Source: an uncultured Candidatus Saccharibacteria bacterium
GTDB lineage: Bacteria > Patescibacteriota > Saccharimonadia > Saccharimonadales > Saccharimonadaceae
Reading direction: 5' to 3'
NCBI GenBank assembly: GCA_946414345.1
Contig: CAMKOB010000001.1
Span: forward strand, 20,619-84,618
Length of the DNA: 64,000 nt
Part shown: in pieces, positions 10,532 to 21,000 of the stretch
Position numbering within the stretch: the first letter of the stretch is position 1
How the letters are laid out: the number at the start of each line of letters is the position of its first letter
Made by a program: the position numbers and the translations under genes
The notes under the pieces: generated by a model
Seen by the model: the letters and a program-made list of their open reading frames with translations, nothing else
What the model was told of the DNA's origin: nothing
Databases searched by the model: none

Positions 10532-11461
10532 TTAGTTATAAAGATTTTCGATTTCAATCGAGGGACCCATCGTGGTAGTGATAAACACGCTCTTTACGTA
10601 GGTACCTTTAATAGAAGCAGGTTTTTGTGACTTTAGTGAATCAAAGAATGTGTTAGCATTTTCAAGTAACTTATCTGCACCAAATGAAACTTTACCAAGA
10701 CCAATATGGACAATTGATTGCTTATCAACACGGTATTCAACCTTACCGGCCTTAGACTCTTTGACGGCTTTTTCGACATCCATGGTCACGGTGCCAGCCT
10801 TTGGATTTGGCATTAGGCCTTTGGGGCCGAGCAACCTTGCATATTTACCAAGCTTTGGCATATATTGTGGTGTAGAAATCAAAACATCGAAATCAATCAC
10901 GCCTTTTTCGAGTTGCTTTAAGAATTCTTCGTCTTCAGCAATATCAGCACCAGCAGCCTTAGCGGCTTTACAAACATCAAGTGGAGCAAAAACCGCGACG
11001 CGCACACTTTTACCATTACCATTTGGCAAAACTATGGTAGTACGAATATTCTGGTCTGCCTGGCGTGGATCAACACCGAGTCTTGCATGAGCTTCTACAG
11101 AAGCATCGAATTTCACTGGGCTAGTCTTAATAGCTAGTTCCAAGGCATCCTTAAGATTATAAACTTTTCCCTTTTCAATCAATTTATAAGCCTCTTGGTA
11201 CTTCTTACCACGACGCTCGATACGTGGACGAGTCACTGGCTTTGCGCCTTTTGGCTTCTCGCCAGCAGCATCCGCAGCGGCACGCTCAGCCTTACGAGCC
11301 TGACGCTCTTCCTCGGCTTTTACTTCTTCGTAGTGCTTCTTGGATTTCTTACCAGACTTAGCAAAAGTTTCTGGCTCTGCTACCTCTACATCTTTAGTTT
11401 CGGTCTCAGCTACTTCAGTAGTTTCGACATTATCAAGTTTTTTGGCTTCATCTTCAGCCAT
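10532..11461 (-). CDS. rplA: 50S ribosomal protein L1 with long charged N-terminal extension
   Basis: KYQEAYKLIEKGKVYNLKDALELA..., GLMPNPKAGTVT; extra ~80 aa Glu/Lys-rich N-terminus. Confidence 0.96.
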   Translation of the reverse strand: MAEDEAKKLDNVETTEVAETETKDVEVAEPETFAKSGKKSKKHYEEVKAEEERQARKAERAAADAAGEKPKGAKPVTRPRIERRGKKYQEAYKLIEKGKVYNLKDALELAIKTSPVKFDASVEAHARLGVDPRQADQNIRTTIVLPNGNGKSVRVAVFAPLDVCKAAKAAGADIAEDEEFLKQLEKGVIDFDVLISTPQYMPKLGKYARLLGPKGLMPNPKAGTVTMDVEKAVKESKAGKVEYRVDKQSIVHIGLGKVSFGADKLLENANTFFDSLKSQKPASIKGTYVKSVFITTTMGPSIEIENLYN

Positions 11462-11474
11462 AATATTATCCTTT

Positions 11475-11506
11475 CTGTGGTGCTAACGGGTGTAACCCTC
11501 CCACGG
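11475..11506 (-). promoter_or_regulatory. Candidate L1 mRNA-binding operator in the rplA 5'UTR
   Basis: Minus strand CCGTGGGAGGGTTACACCCGTTAGCACCACAG: GTGG/CCAC outer stem, GAG bulge, GGG/CCC hairpin, resembling the L1-binding helix of 23S rRNA (GGUGGGAG...CCACC). Confidence 0.6.
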
Positions 11507-11522
11507 TTAATTGAATATTGAT

Positions 11523-11573
11523 ATTATACCAAAAAAATAAAGAATTGACAAGAGTAAAAAACAGGAGTATAAT
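11523..11573. promoter_or_regulatory. Overlapping divergent sigma70-type promoters for rplA (-) and rplK (+)
   Basis: Plus: TTGACA 11545-11550, 17 bp, TATAAT 11568-11573. Minus: TTGTCA (11551-11546), 17 bp, TATAAT (11528-11523). The -35 hexamers overlap by 5 bp. Confidence 0.85.
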
Positions 11574-11625
11574 AGTAACTGTTACGTAAATGCTTCTAAA
11601 ATAATAAAATAATAAGGATTTTGCT

Positions 11626-12051
11626 ATGGCAGAGAAAAAAGTAATTGGGAATTTGAAACTAAGAATTCCTGGTGGCAAAGCAACAGCTGGCCCTCCGGTA
11701 GGTTCTACCCTTGGTCAATGGGGCTTAAATATGATGGATTTTATTAATCCATTTAATGAGAAGACCAAAGAATTCATGGGTAAGAATGTGATTGTTCATA
11801 TTAAGGTTTACGAAGATCGTACATTTGATTGGACTTGCCTTGGCCAGCCAGTTGATGATTTGATTCGCGAAGCAATTAAACTCGACAAAGGCTCTGGTAA
11901 GCCAAATGTTGATAAGGTTGGTAAGATTACTCGTGCTCAGCTCGAGGAAATAGCTCAAAAGAAAATGGACCAACTAAATGCCGTCGACCTAGAAGGCGCA
12001 GTCAAAATTGTCGCTGGTACTGCCCGTTCGATGGGTGTAACTATCGAATAA
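11626..12051 (+). CDS. rplK: 50S ribosomal protein L11
   Basis: LRIPGGKATAGPPVGSTLGQWGLNMMDFINPFNEKTK, GTARSMGVTIE. Confidence 0.98.
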   Translation: MAEKKVIGNLKLRIPGGKATAGPPVGSTLGQWGLNMMDFINPFNEKTKEFMGKNVIVHIKVYEDRTFDWTCLGQPVDDLIREAIKLDKGSGKPNVDKVGKITRAQLEEIAQKKMDQLNAVDLEGAVKIVAGTARSMGVTIE

Positions 12052-12064
12052 TAAATTAATGCCT

Positions 12065-12096
12065 AAAAAAGCAACGGTTCACGCCGTTGCTTTTTT
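12065..12096 (+). terminator. Rho-independent terminator after rplK
   Basis: AAAAAAGCAACGG ttcacg CCGTTGCTTTTTT. Confidence 0.9.
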
Positions 12097-12173
12097 GTGT
12101 TGTTCATGCTATAATAAAAAAATAATCCGCTTTGTGTGTCGGGCGGAAAATACAAATACGGGGGGTTATAAAA

Positions 12174-12644
12174 GTGACACAGGAACACTTGCAGGAAGTT
12201 AGCGAGATACGAAGAAACATTTTTTTCGAATCCCCAGAAGACGAAGAGCTCTGGACTGAGTCCTTTACTACAGCAATGCAGCTCTGGGAAGATTTCGCCG
12301 AAGGCTATCGTACGGCAATCATCGAGTATAAGTTTCTCGCGGCCGAGCGTCGCAAAGCAAAAATATGCCCGATTTATGCCATACCGAAAGGTATCATCAA
12401 CGAGTATCCCGTCATCAGATTCTTCTTTTGCCTCGACGAGATTTCGGCGCGTGAATATTTAAGAGATATTCGCGCAGAAGAATTGCCGGCCAGGACTATG
12501 AGATTGTTGGAAACAATCGAAACGAACCATGCATACAACAGCATTGTCACGAGAGTGAAAGAGTTTCGTTACCGGCAAAAACATGGGTACGGCAAGACGT
12601 GCTACTGTTACGGGCTCTCCACGCGTCTTCCTTCTCGCAAATAA
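12174..12644 (+). CDS. Solitary ORFan-like protein (probable GTG start at 12174)
   Basis: Own TGCTATAAT promoter just upstream, SD-like GGGGGG before GTG, GC-rich coding composition, terminator-like hairpin downstream. Confidence 0.6.
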   Translation: MTQEHLQEVSEIRRNIFFESPEDEELWTESFTTAMQLWEDFAEGYRTAIIEYKFLAAERRKAKICPIYAIPKGIINEYPVIRFFFCLDEISAREYLRDIRAEELPARTMRLLETIETNHAYNSIVTRVKEFRYRQKHGYGKTCYCYGLSTRLPSRK

Positions 12645-12656
12645 TTTTCTGCAAAA

Positions 12657-12678
12657 GGCCGCCCCGTATGGGGCGGCC
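12657..12678. terminator. Strong hairpin between convergent genes
   Basis: GGCCGCCCC gtat GGGGCGGCC. Confidence 0.65.
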
Positions 12679-12702
12679 AATCACTTTTATAATGGCCTAG
12701 AA

Positions 12703-13251
12703 CTAAGCCAATTGTTTTACTTGCAAAGCGTCAAGCTCTACAGGGGTTTCACGGCCAAACATACTTACCATGACTTTTAACTTGCCTTTAGCGCCGTCAA
12801 TCTCAGAAACTGTTCCCTCAAATCCTTTAAATGGACCATCGGTAATTGATACCACCTCACCAATTTCATATTTAACCGAAAACTTCGGGTCTTCTACGCC
12901 CATACGTTTCTTGATCTTAGAGATTTCTTTTTCGGAAACAGGAGTTGGCTGTGTGCCAGTGCCGATAAAGCCAGTTACGCCAGGAGTGTTACGAATTATA
13001 TACCATGTTTCATCAGAGAGTTTCATGTCAACCAATACGTAACCTTGCAAAATCTTGCGATCCACAACCTTACGCTTGCCATTTTTGATTTCAATCTGTT
13101 TTTCTTTTGGTACAATCGCCTCAAAAATTTTACCTTTCATTTCTGGTGTTTTTACACGCTGGTTTACCGAATCAGCCACCTTATCTTCATAGCCACTATA
13201 GGTGGAGATTGCATACCACGCACGAGTGTCATCATATCTATTTACTGCCAT
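12703..13251 (-). CDS. nusG: Transcription termination/antitermination protein NusG
   Basis: WYAISTYSGYEDKVADSVNQRV, GYVLVDMKLSDETWYIIRNTPGVTGFIG, C-terminal KOW GPFKGFEGTVSEID. Confidence 0.97.
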   Translation of the reverse strand: MAVNRYDDTRAWYAISTYSGYEDKVADSVNQRVKTPEMKGKIFEAIVPKEKQIEIKNGKRKVVDRKILQGYVLVDMKLSDETWYIIRNTPGVTGFIGTGTQPTPVSEKEISKIKKRMGVEDPKFSVKYEIGEVVSITDGPFKGFEGTVSEIDGAKGKLKVMVSMFGRETPVELDALQVKQLA

Positions 13252-13265
13252 TTGTAATCCTTTCT

Positions 13266-13652
13266 TTAATTACCTAATATTAAACCAAATATAAATCTAA
13301 AGAATAAATCAAGGAGTAGAATAATCACCATGAAAAGTGCGGTGTAAACAAACACGGCAAATACCATTTTCCAGGTCGCTTTACGATTCGGCCAACGTAC
13401 CTGGCGAATTTCTTTCCAAGAATCCCTCAAATATCGGCCAAGCGCTACAAATGGACGGAATAAAATAAATACCTTTTTACCGCTCTTTTGGCTTTTCTTT
13501 TCGGCTTTTTTTGCTTTTTTCTGCTCTTTTAGTTTGGCTTTTTCGGACTTCTTGTCTTGCACGACTACTTTTTTGCGTGTAATCGTCGGCTCGTCCTGGA
13601 CTTCTGGTTTGGTGGGCCCATCGCTTGCCTTGATTCTGGTGATCTTCGCCAT
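13266..13652 (-). CDS. secE: Preprotein translocase SecE with Lys-rich N-terminal extension
   Basis: YLRDSWKEIRQVRWPNRKATWKMVFAVFVYTALFMVIILLLDLFF; upstream of nusG. Confidence 0.92.
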   Translation of the reverse strand: MAKITRIKASDGPTKPEVQDEPTITRKKVVVQDKKSEKAKLKEQKKAKKAEKKSQKSGKKVFILFRPFVALGRYLRDSWKEIRQVRWPNRKATWKMVFAVFVYTALFMVIILLLDLFFRFIFGLILGN

Positions 13653-13779
13653 AATGCTCCTTTTATTCTATTATAACACATCAAAAAAGTCTGATACCAG
13701 ACTTGTCAATAGTATAGCGCATATTAATGAATAATACAAGACTTTTTTAAAAAAAATGTGCTATAATATTCATAACCGT

Positions 13780-13854
13780 TGGGGATTCGCCAAGTGGTAA
13801 GGCAGTGGGTTCTGGTCCCACCATTCGGGGGTTCGAATCCCTCATCCCCAGCCA
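13780..13854 (+). tRNA. tRNA-Gln (anticodon CTG), CCA encoded
   Basis: Cloverleaf tggggat...atcccca; anticodon loop TTCTGGT; GGTTCGAATCC T-arm; TGCTATAAT promoter at 13759-13767. Confidence 0.93.
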
Positions 13855-13858
13855 CAAG

Positions 13859-13887
13859 AGCACCTCTATTCCAGAGGGCTTTTTTAG
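13859..13887 (+). terminator. Terminator after tRNA-Gln
   Basis: CCTCT attcc AGAGG followed by gcTTTTTT. Confidence 0.65.
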
Positions 13888-13952
13888 CTAATGACTCGGA
13901 CCTTCGATGCGAATCCCTCATCCTTAAATACGAAAAATGAAAAATGGACTTA

Positions 13953-14945
13953 CTACACCGGAGATTTAATTAGATATTCTGCGAGGTTATTTTTGTCTTG
14001 CTTGTCCAAGCGGAATGACTTTATTAAGTCAGATATGCTCCCGTCAGCTTTCTTATTCCAGTTGGGTTCTCCTGTCTTTTTATTTAAATTCAATGTAACG
14101 ATATAGTTGGTGATTGTATAGGGCATATCCGAAACGGTAGACGGATAGGAGCCAGCATTAACCATCGCCATATATTCTTCCATGTCTATACTTATGCCAA
14201 TACAATTTAGAGTCAAAGAATAATCGTTTTCGCTCTCTTCTAATTCATAACTATAAATCGAACTAGGCTGCGTCATAGTGGTAGTCACTGCATACACCGG
14301 CAAAGTTTTTTGTACTACCGCCGAAGAAGTATCTGTAAAGACTATTCTATCATTAGTACTATTTCCAATGGTTTCTTTATAATAATCCACATACTTTTTG
14401 TTAAACGAAACTGCTTTAGGCCAATATGCCGGTGAATGTATATCTTTATAATCCTCAGTTGACACTATTGCATAATAATCGCCAACCAGTGTGGTAGTAA
14501 TTTCGTTTTTTCCAAAATCTGATACATGATAATCAATTTCTTCAATTTCATCTATTGATTCGTATGAATAATCTAGCACAATATGGGTTTCTTCAGTTTT
14601 CAGTGCTAATGTTGGATCTGCGTAACCTTTTGGCATATAACCTGGTTGGTTCATGATTTTAAAAGCCGCAATTGTTTGCTCTTTAGTGAGATTGTCGAAA
14701 TCATAATCAAAAATACTCTCCGCGTCTGAAATCTCGTCCCCGGAAGCAGGTGAGTTTGTCGGTTTTGGAGTTAAAAAAATAATTAAATCAATTATGCCAA
14801 GAATAATTATGGCTAAGCCTAAAACACTTAGTATTATTTTATATACAATATTGTTGTTTGCTTGTTTTGAGGTATTTATAGATACATTTTGTATAGCATC
14901 TTCTTCGTTTTTAATCAGATCCAAACTCGTTGATTGTTTTTGCAT
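13953..14945 (-). CDS. Single-pass membrane protein with extracytoplasmic domain, unknown function
   Basis: One strong TM (IVYKIILSVLGLAIIILGIIDLIIFL) followed by polar domain. Confidence 0.65.
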   Translation of the reverse strand: MQKQSTSLDLIKNEEDAIQNVSINTSKQANNNIVYKIILSVLGLAIIILGIIDLIIFLTPKPTNSPASGDEISDAESIFDYDFDNLTKEQTIAAFKIMNQPGYMPKGYADPTLALKTEETHIVLDYSYESIDEIEEIDYHVSDFGKNEITTTLVGDYYAIVSTEDYKDIHSPAYWPKAVSFNKKYVDYYKETIGNSTNDRIVFTDTSSAVVQKTLPVYAVTTTMTQPSSIYSYELEESENDYSLTLNCIGISIDMEEYMAMVNAGSYPSTVSDMPYTITNYIVTLNLNKKTGEPNWNKKADGSISDLIKSFRLDKQDKNNLAEYLIKSPV

Positions 14946-15010
14946 TTTAATCCTTCTATCTCCATTATACCATAAACATAAATATGAGAGCTTGCTCTCA
15001 TATTTTTATA

Positions 15011-18000
15011 TTAGGGGCCGAACTCGAAGTCTCCAGTTATAGTGTGAAGTTCACCACCATTCATACTATAAAACGGCAACGGTTCATCAGTCACAGTTTG
15101 AGTCTCATCATTATTTATATTATCTAATGGTACTGTTCCGTCCGTCGCAGTATGATTTTCATCACTATCTATATTATCAGATGGCACCGCTTCTACAGTC
15201 GCGTCTTGAGTTGCGTCACTATTCGCATTATTGGATGACAACGTTTCCCCAGCAACTGTCAGGACGGAGTCGCCAGTAATAACATAGGTTGTAGGATTGT
15301 CTGTAGCTGTATCGAGAGAGCCGTTTGATGTAGTGGTATAATCTACAAACCTATAGCCAGCATCACTTAGTGTTGTGGTGACCGTATAGGAAATGCCATG
15401 CCTCAGGGTAACTGTTCCACCACTCGTCGTCACGGTCTGAGTGCCGTAAGCAGGATGAGAAATAGCTACACTAGAAATGCCCGAGCCGGCAAAGTAGATA
15501 GTAGCAGTATGGACAGGAGTTTCAAGTATGCACCTTGTAGCTGTAGCATAATTATGAGTAAGACTATTGCTCATTACTATTCCATTTTGCCTTATGATAA
15601 ATTGTTGTGGGTTTGAGGCATCGCCTCTTGTTGCAGTCCAAATTGAACCTTGAAAATCTGGGTTACTATTGAGTTTGCCCGAGATAAAGCTTCCAGCAAA
15701 AGGTATAGAAGTATTATATTGCAAACTAGTTGGAGAACTTGCGTTTTTGTAGCTATAGTAATTATAGAGACTGTAAATATCACCGGCAATATTGCCTGTG
15801 GGGATATGCCAGCCGGCAGGACAGATGTCACCATCAAGATCATAATAAGAGGATGGATTGGAGTCTGTCTCAGGTATATTAGTTTTGCTGGTGCCATTGC
15901 CATAGCAATAAGTACCCGCAGAGGCAGCACAGTAGTTGTATAGAACACCTACTTTTCCACTGCCATTTCCGTAGACGGTAACTGTAGAATCTTTGTTCCA
16001 CTGGGTGCCACTTTCATTAACGCAAGAACCTGAATTGAGACATGTACCAGAAGAAACCGACATCGGTACACTGTAATAATCTTGATTGCTATTTACCCAG
16101 GCTTCGCTATTGATGCCGGCAGTAGGATACTGATCACTAGCAGTACCACCACCATTCTTGAGGTATTGAAGTTGCTCAGCAGTAGCGTTAGTATTTGATG
16201 CAGTCACGTTAGCTAAAATATCGCTATCTCCTAGGTCTAGTCTCAAATTATCTAACATCCAAAGATGGCCATCAGCTAATTTTGAAACACAATAGGGCTC
16301 ACCGTCGCGAGAATCTCTTAAATAATAAGGTTGTTCAGCATAGAGCGCCTCTAATATTGTGACGTAATTAGCAGCGTTGATTTCTTGCATATAAGTAATA
16401 TTTGGAACTTGAGTATTACAGGATGCTGGAGGATCTGGTCCTAGATTAGCTTGACTTGTAACGCTGAGGGTTGTAGCGCTGTTGATGGAATAAGTAGTGG
16501 TCGCATTTGAAGTGGAACCTAAATTGCCGCCACTAGTAGTAGACCAGCTACTAAATGTATATCCAGTAGAGAAAATAGGAGTAATAGTATAATTAATACC
16601 GGCATATAAGTTCACGGTTGTCGTTGTGGTACCATCTCCGTTGCCGTTGTTATTGGCTACTGTTTGGGTGCCATAGCCTGCGTGATAGAAGTCAATGCTA
16701 GATGTGCCAGCATCCATATTGACTGTAACTGTATAATCGGTAGCTTGATTAACGGAGAGTGTTAGGGCTGTGTCGTCGGTGATAGCAAAAGTGGTTGGGT
16801 TCTGATTTGAATTTCCTATAACACTACTGGCGCCAATAGTCCAGGTATCCAATATATAACCAGGCGCAGGGCTAGCAATTATTGTATATGTAGCTCCCCG
16901 AGCTAAACTAACGGTGTTATTTCCACTTGTTGCGGTTACGGTGCCGTAATTATCATTTTCAAACGTTACACTACTGACATTTAGTGGTAACGTTACTGTA
17001 ACACTATTATATACTGTAGCAGTACCATTAAAGACGCACCTAACTGCAAAACCGTCCCACTTATTAAAGGAATTTGCATTTGCTTGCATTATCCCAAGTG
17101 CATACCCGAGTCGATAGGCGCTATCATTATCTTTGGTAGTTGCTGTCCAAATTCTACCATTAGAATAGCTTGAATTTCGTTTATTATTATTGTAATCACC
17201 TGACCAGACAAAATTATTTGGGAATGCACGCCAGATAACATCAGAATTATCGGCGCCATTATTGATCATTACGTTCAACGCGCTATATTCGCCGCCGCTG
17301 CCGCCAGTTGGCAAGTGCCAGTTGGCAGGGCAAATATCTCCCGTGAGTACGCCATCATGGTTAGGGCCACTTTGTTCTGTGGTATTGAAAGTACCGTTCC
17401 CGGCAGTAGCAGTATACCAGTTATAATAAACACCATAAGAATACCACCCACTTACTGCATCATTATTAGTATACGATTGTGTCAAACTCCTATTTAGACT
17501 ATTTGCATTGTATTGGATTTGATTAATGCAATCAAGGCTCCTAACGTTACAAAGCGTATTTAAGGAATGAGTATCATCGTCATTTGACGCTTCTATAAAA
17601 TCAGTAACCGGATTGTTTGTGTTCTGGGCGGTGATAGTGGCTGCCCCAGGATCTAGACGGAGATTTTCGACAATCCAGCACTTTTCGTCACCCAACTTAG
17701 CTACGGCGTATGTCTGATTATCACGAACATCCGTCAACGCTGTTATATCGCCTTGAACCATGGAATTACAGCCACTCCAATCCTGTAGATTGCCAGTAGA
17801 AGGTACCCATTTAGCATAGAGTTTCAATCCTGAAGAGGTAAGGTCACCAGTGTCAATTGTTGCATTTGGACCATAAGGAACCGCATTGACAGAGGTAATC
17901 CAGCCCGCAAAGCCATATCCAGTTCTGGAGTAGTTGGATGGGATGAGTGTCGCGGTGCTATTTGACGTAGCGAGTTGGTTTGCCATTGTGCCGATGCCAC

Positions 18001-21000
18001 CGTTTGGACTATCGGCGCCATTGTCAAAATAGCAAATGTAATTAGCTGGGCAAGTATCAACCTGGAAAATAGCATAAAGTGTCTTGGTGGCTAAACCACC
18101 AGAACTAATGATTGTGACGGTGCTTGGCGTAAATGTATTGTTAACGGCATCATAAACATAGTCAGGAGTAGTGTCACTGCTAACCTCGCTATAACCTAGG
18201 AACTGATAACCAAAAACATGAGGGATGGTGATGTTAGAAATAGTAAACTCATAAGAGCTGTTCTGGCTAGTTACAGTTACATCTTCTGGGATTTCGGTAG
18301 CAAAACCGCCGGCATCGTAATCGAGAGTAAATTCATTGGTGTCCGGTATAAACATGTCGCCTTCCTTGATGCAACGAACGGCGAAGGCGTCCCACTTCTT
18401 ATATGATCCCGCAGGAGTGGGATTGCTAGAGACAATGCCAAGCCGATAGGCATTAAGATTTCCGTCTGGCGTAGCACTCCAATAACGACCATAGGTATTG
18501 CGCCCATTCGGCACATCATAGTTGTAATCACCAGAATAGATAAAGTTATCGGGGAATTTTATCAAACCGTCATCCGTGGTCGTAGATGCGTTATTAGCTA
18601 AATTATTCAGTGTTACAAATTCGCCATCCTGACCACCAGTTGGTAAACGCCATCCAACTGGACAAATATCACCAGTTACGTCAGCGTTACTTGTGCTATA
18701 GGTACCATTGCCAGCCGAAGCAGTATACCAATTGTACATCACGCCGTAACTATACCACGATCTGTTTACGCTATTGTTGTTGTGTGCCGGAGAAAGGGTG
18801 CGATTTAATGCATTTGTGTTGAAGTGAATTGTGTCTATGCAAGTGTTGTCATCGTCGTTACATAGTGTATTGGAACTGGCAGAGTTGGGGGCAGCCGCAA
18901 TAAAGTCGGCAGTAGGCGAATTTGTATTACTGCTGGTAAAGGTGGTAGTGGAAGGATTAAGGCGAAGGTTCTCTATCATCCAACAATTTCCGTCTTCCAG
19001 TCTAGCAACGGCATAAACGTCATCATCACGGGTATCCGTAAGAGCAATTATCTCGCCAAATTCCATATCATTACATTGAGTTGAACTAAATGATTGCATT
19101 GTGAAATTTGAGTCTGCCGGTAACCACACTGCGTATAGAGTAATTTGGTAGTCCTGATCAGCATTCGCAAGAAAGTTATCATCGATAGCAATAGATTGAT
19201 TTGGTCCATAAATGGTTACTGCTTGCCCATTTGCCAGTTTAGTACTAGCACTACTATCTAGACTCCAACCTGCGAATCCATAACCAATGCGGGAAAAATT
19301 AGAAGAAACAAGTGTTCTTTGGCCTGATTCAAGATTATAGATTTTGGCATTCGTCATAGTTCCAGCATCGGAGCCATTGCCATCATAAGCTAAACTATAT
19401 ACTGATTGCCAAATAGCATACAAAGTGAGAGTTTGGCCCTCAGAAATATGCATCCGATCAGCGGCATTAGCGACCGAATCGCCTCCGCTCACAACTACAC
19501 CACTACCATCGGCCATAGTATTCCAGCCAGCGAACTGATAAAGAGTTTTTGTGAATGAATTATTCGAAGCTACCGCAGTACTGAAATCAATGTTAGTATC
19601 ATCTGACATCGTGCCGTCGCCGCCGTTGGCATCATAATGAATGTTGCCGGTAACATGATAGACTGGATTAAACAAACAACGTACAGTTTGTCCACGCACT
19701 TTCGCTGTGCCGTTAGAATTCATATGCACGCCATCCGGTTTTAACCAAAGGTTAACAGCATTAGATGCGCTAGCCGCATTAATGGTAGCATAGCTGCTAG
19801 AAGTACCACGATTATAACCAGAATTCTCCCGATATTCACCGCTTAGAATAAAATTGTAAGGATATGTTCGCCAACGTTTCGAGGCGGCTAGACCGCCTTG
19901 GGAACCGGAGAGTTGGTTGGTGCCGTTCCCTCCCATAGCAATATCAAGAATCGCCAAATCACCGTCAATACCATAACCAGATGGTAGTCGCCAATTGGCC
20001 GGACAAATGTCGCCATAGGCAGATGCACCAGCGGTATTTAAACCATATGTGCCATTTCCAGCAGTGGCAGTATACCAGTTATAATAATGTCCGTAAGAAT
20101 ACCAAGAAACGGAGTCGGTATTCGCAATATATGAGACAGATAAGCCACGATTTGTATTATTAGTGTTATATTTTATCTGATTATTACAAGCAGCGTTATT
20201 ATTAGCACAAAAACTGTTTGATGATGCAGGATGGTTATTGTTGACGGCTGTCGAAAAATCTGCAGATGGCTTATTGGTGTTCAAATCTGTAATTGATAAG
20301 TTTTGATTACTTAAATCTAGACGTAAATTTTCAATCATCCAACATTTATTATCGGCGAATTTAACTACGGCATATGTGTTTTGGTCACGGGAATCCGTAA
20401 GAGCAGTAATGCTATTCTGGGCAACAATTAAATCCCCAGTGATATCATCATAACGAATAGCCGTCATTCCACTGCAGCCATTCCAACCTTGTAGATTCCC
20501 CGACGATCGAATCCAGCGAGCATAAAGTTGTAGCCCTCTAACAGAAAGATCACCAGTAGTAATCGTTTGGTTTGGGCCATAATTATTACCTGAACCATCC
20601 GGTTCGGTATTCCAACCCGCAAAACCATAACCTGGGCGAGAAAAATTAGATGCCAATAAGTCGATATTTGAATTTGAACTAGCGAGTTGATCTGCCATTA
20701 TTCCAGTAGCATCATCGTAGTTGCCGGCATAGCAAATATAATTTGCTGGGCAAGGTAGAACATTTGCTGTTATGACAATATCAAAAGTGTTGCTGTAATT
20801 GCCAGGCGGAGTAGAAGTAGGAACTTTAACGCCATAAGTCAATGTATGATTATTGCTACCAGCAGTGGAAGTTTGGAACAATACGACGGGGTTATCAAGT
20901 GGTTCTGGTATCGGTAAATAGTTTGCACCACCATCTACGCTATAGCCATAGCCACCATCAATTGAACCAACTGGAATACTAGATGAACCACTCGGTAGGA

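Noticed and set aside
10650-11090. Plus-strand 146-aa ORF inside rplA
   Set aside because: Shadow ORF of L1; no promoter or RBS
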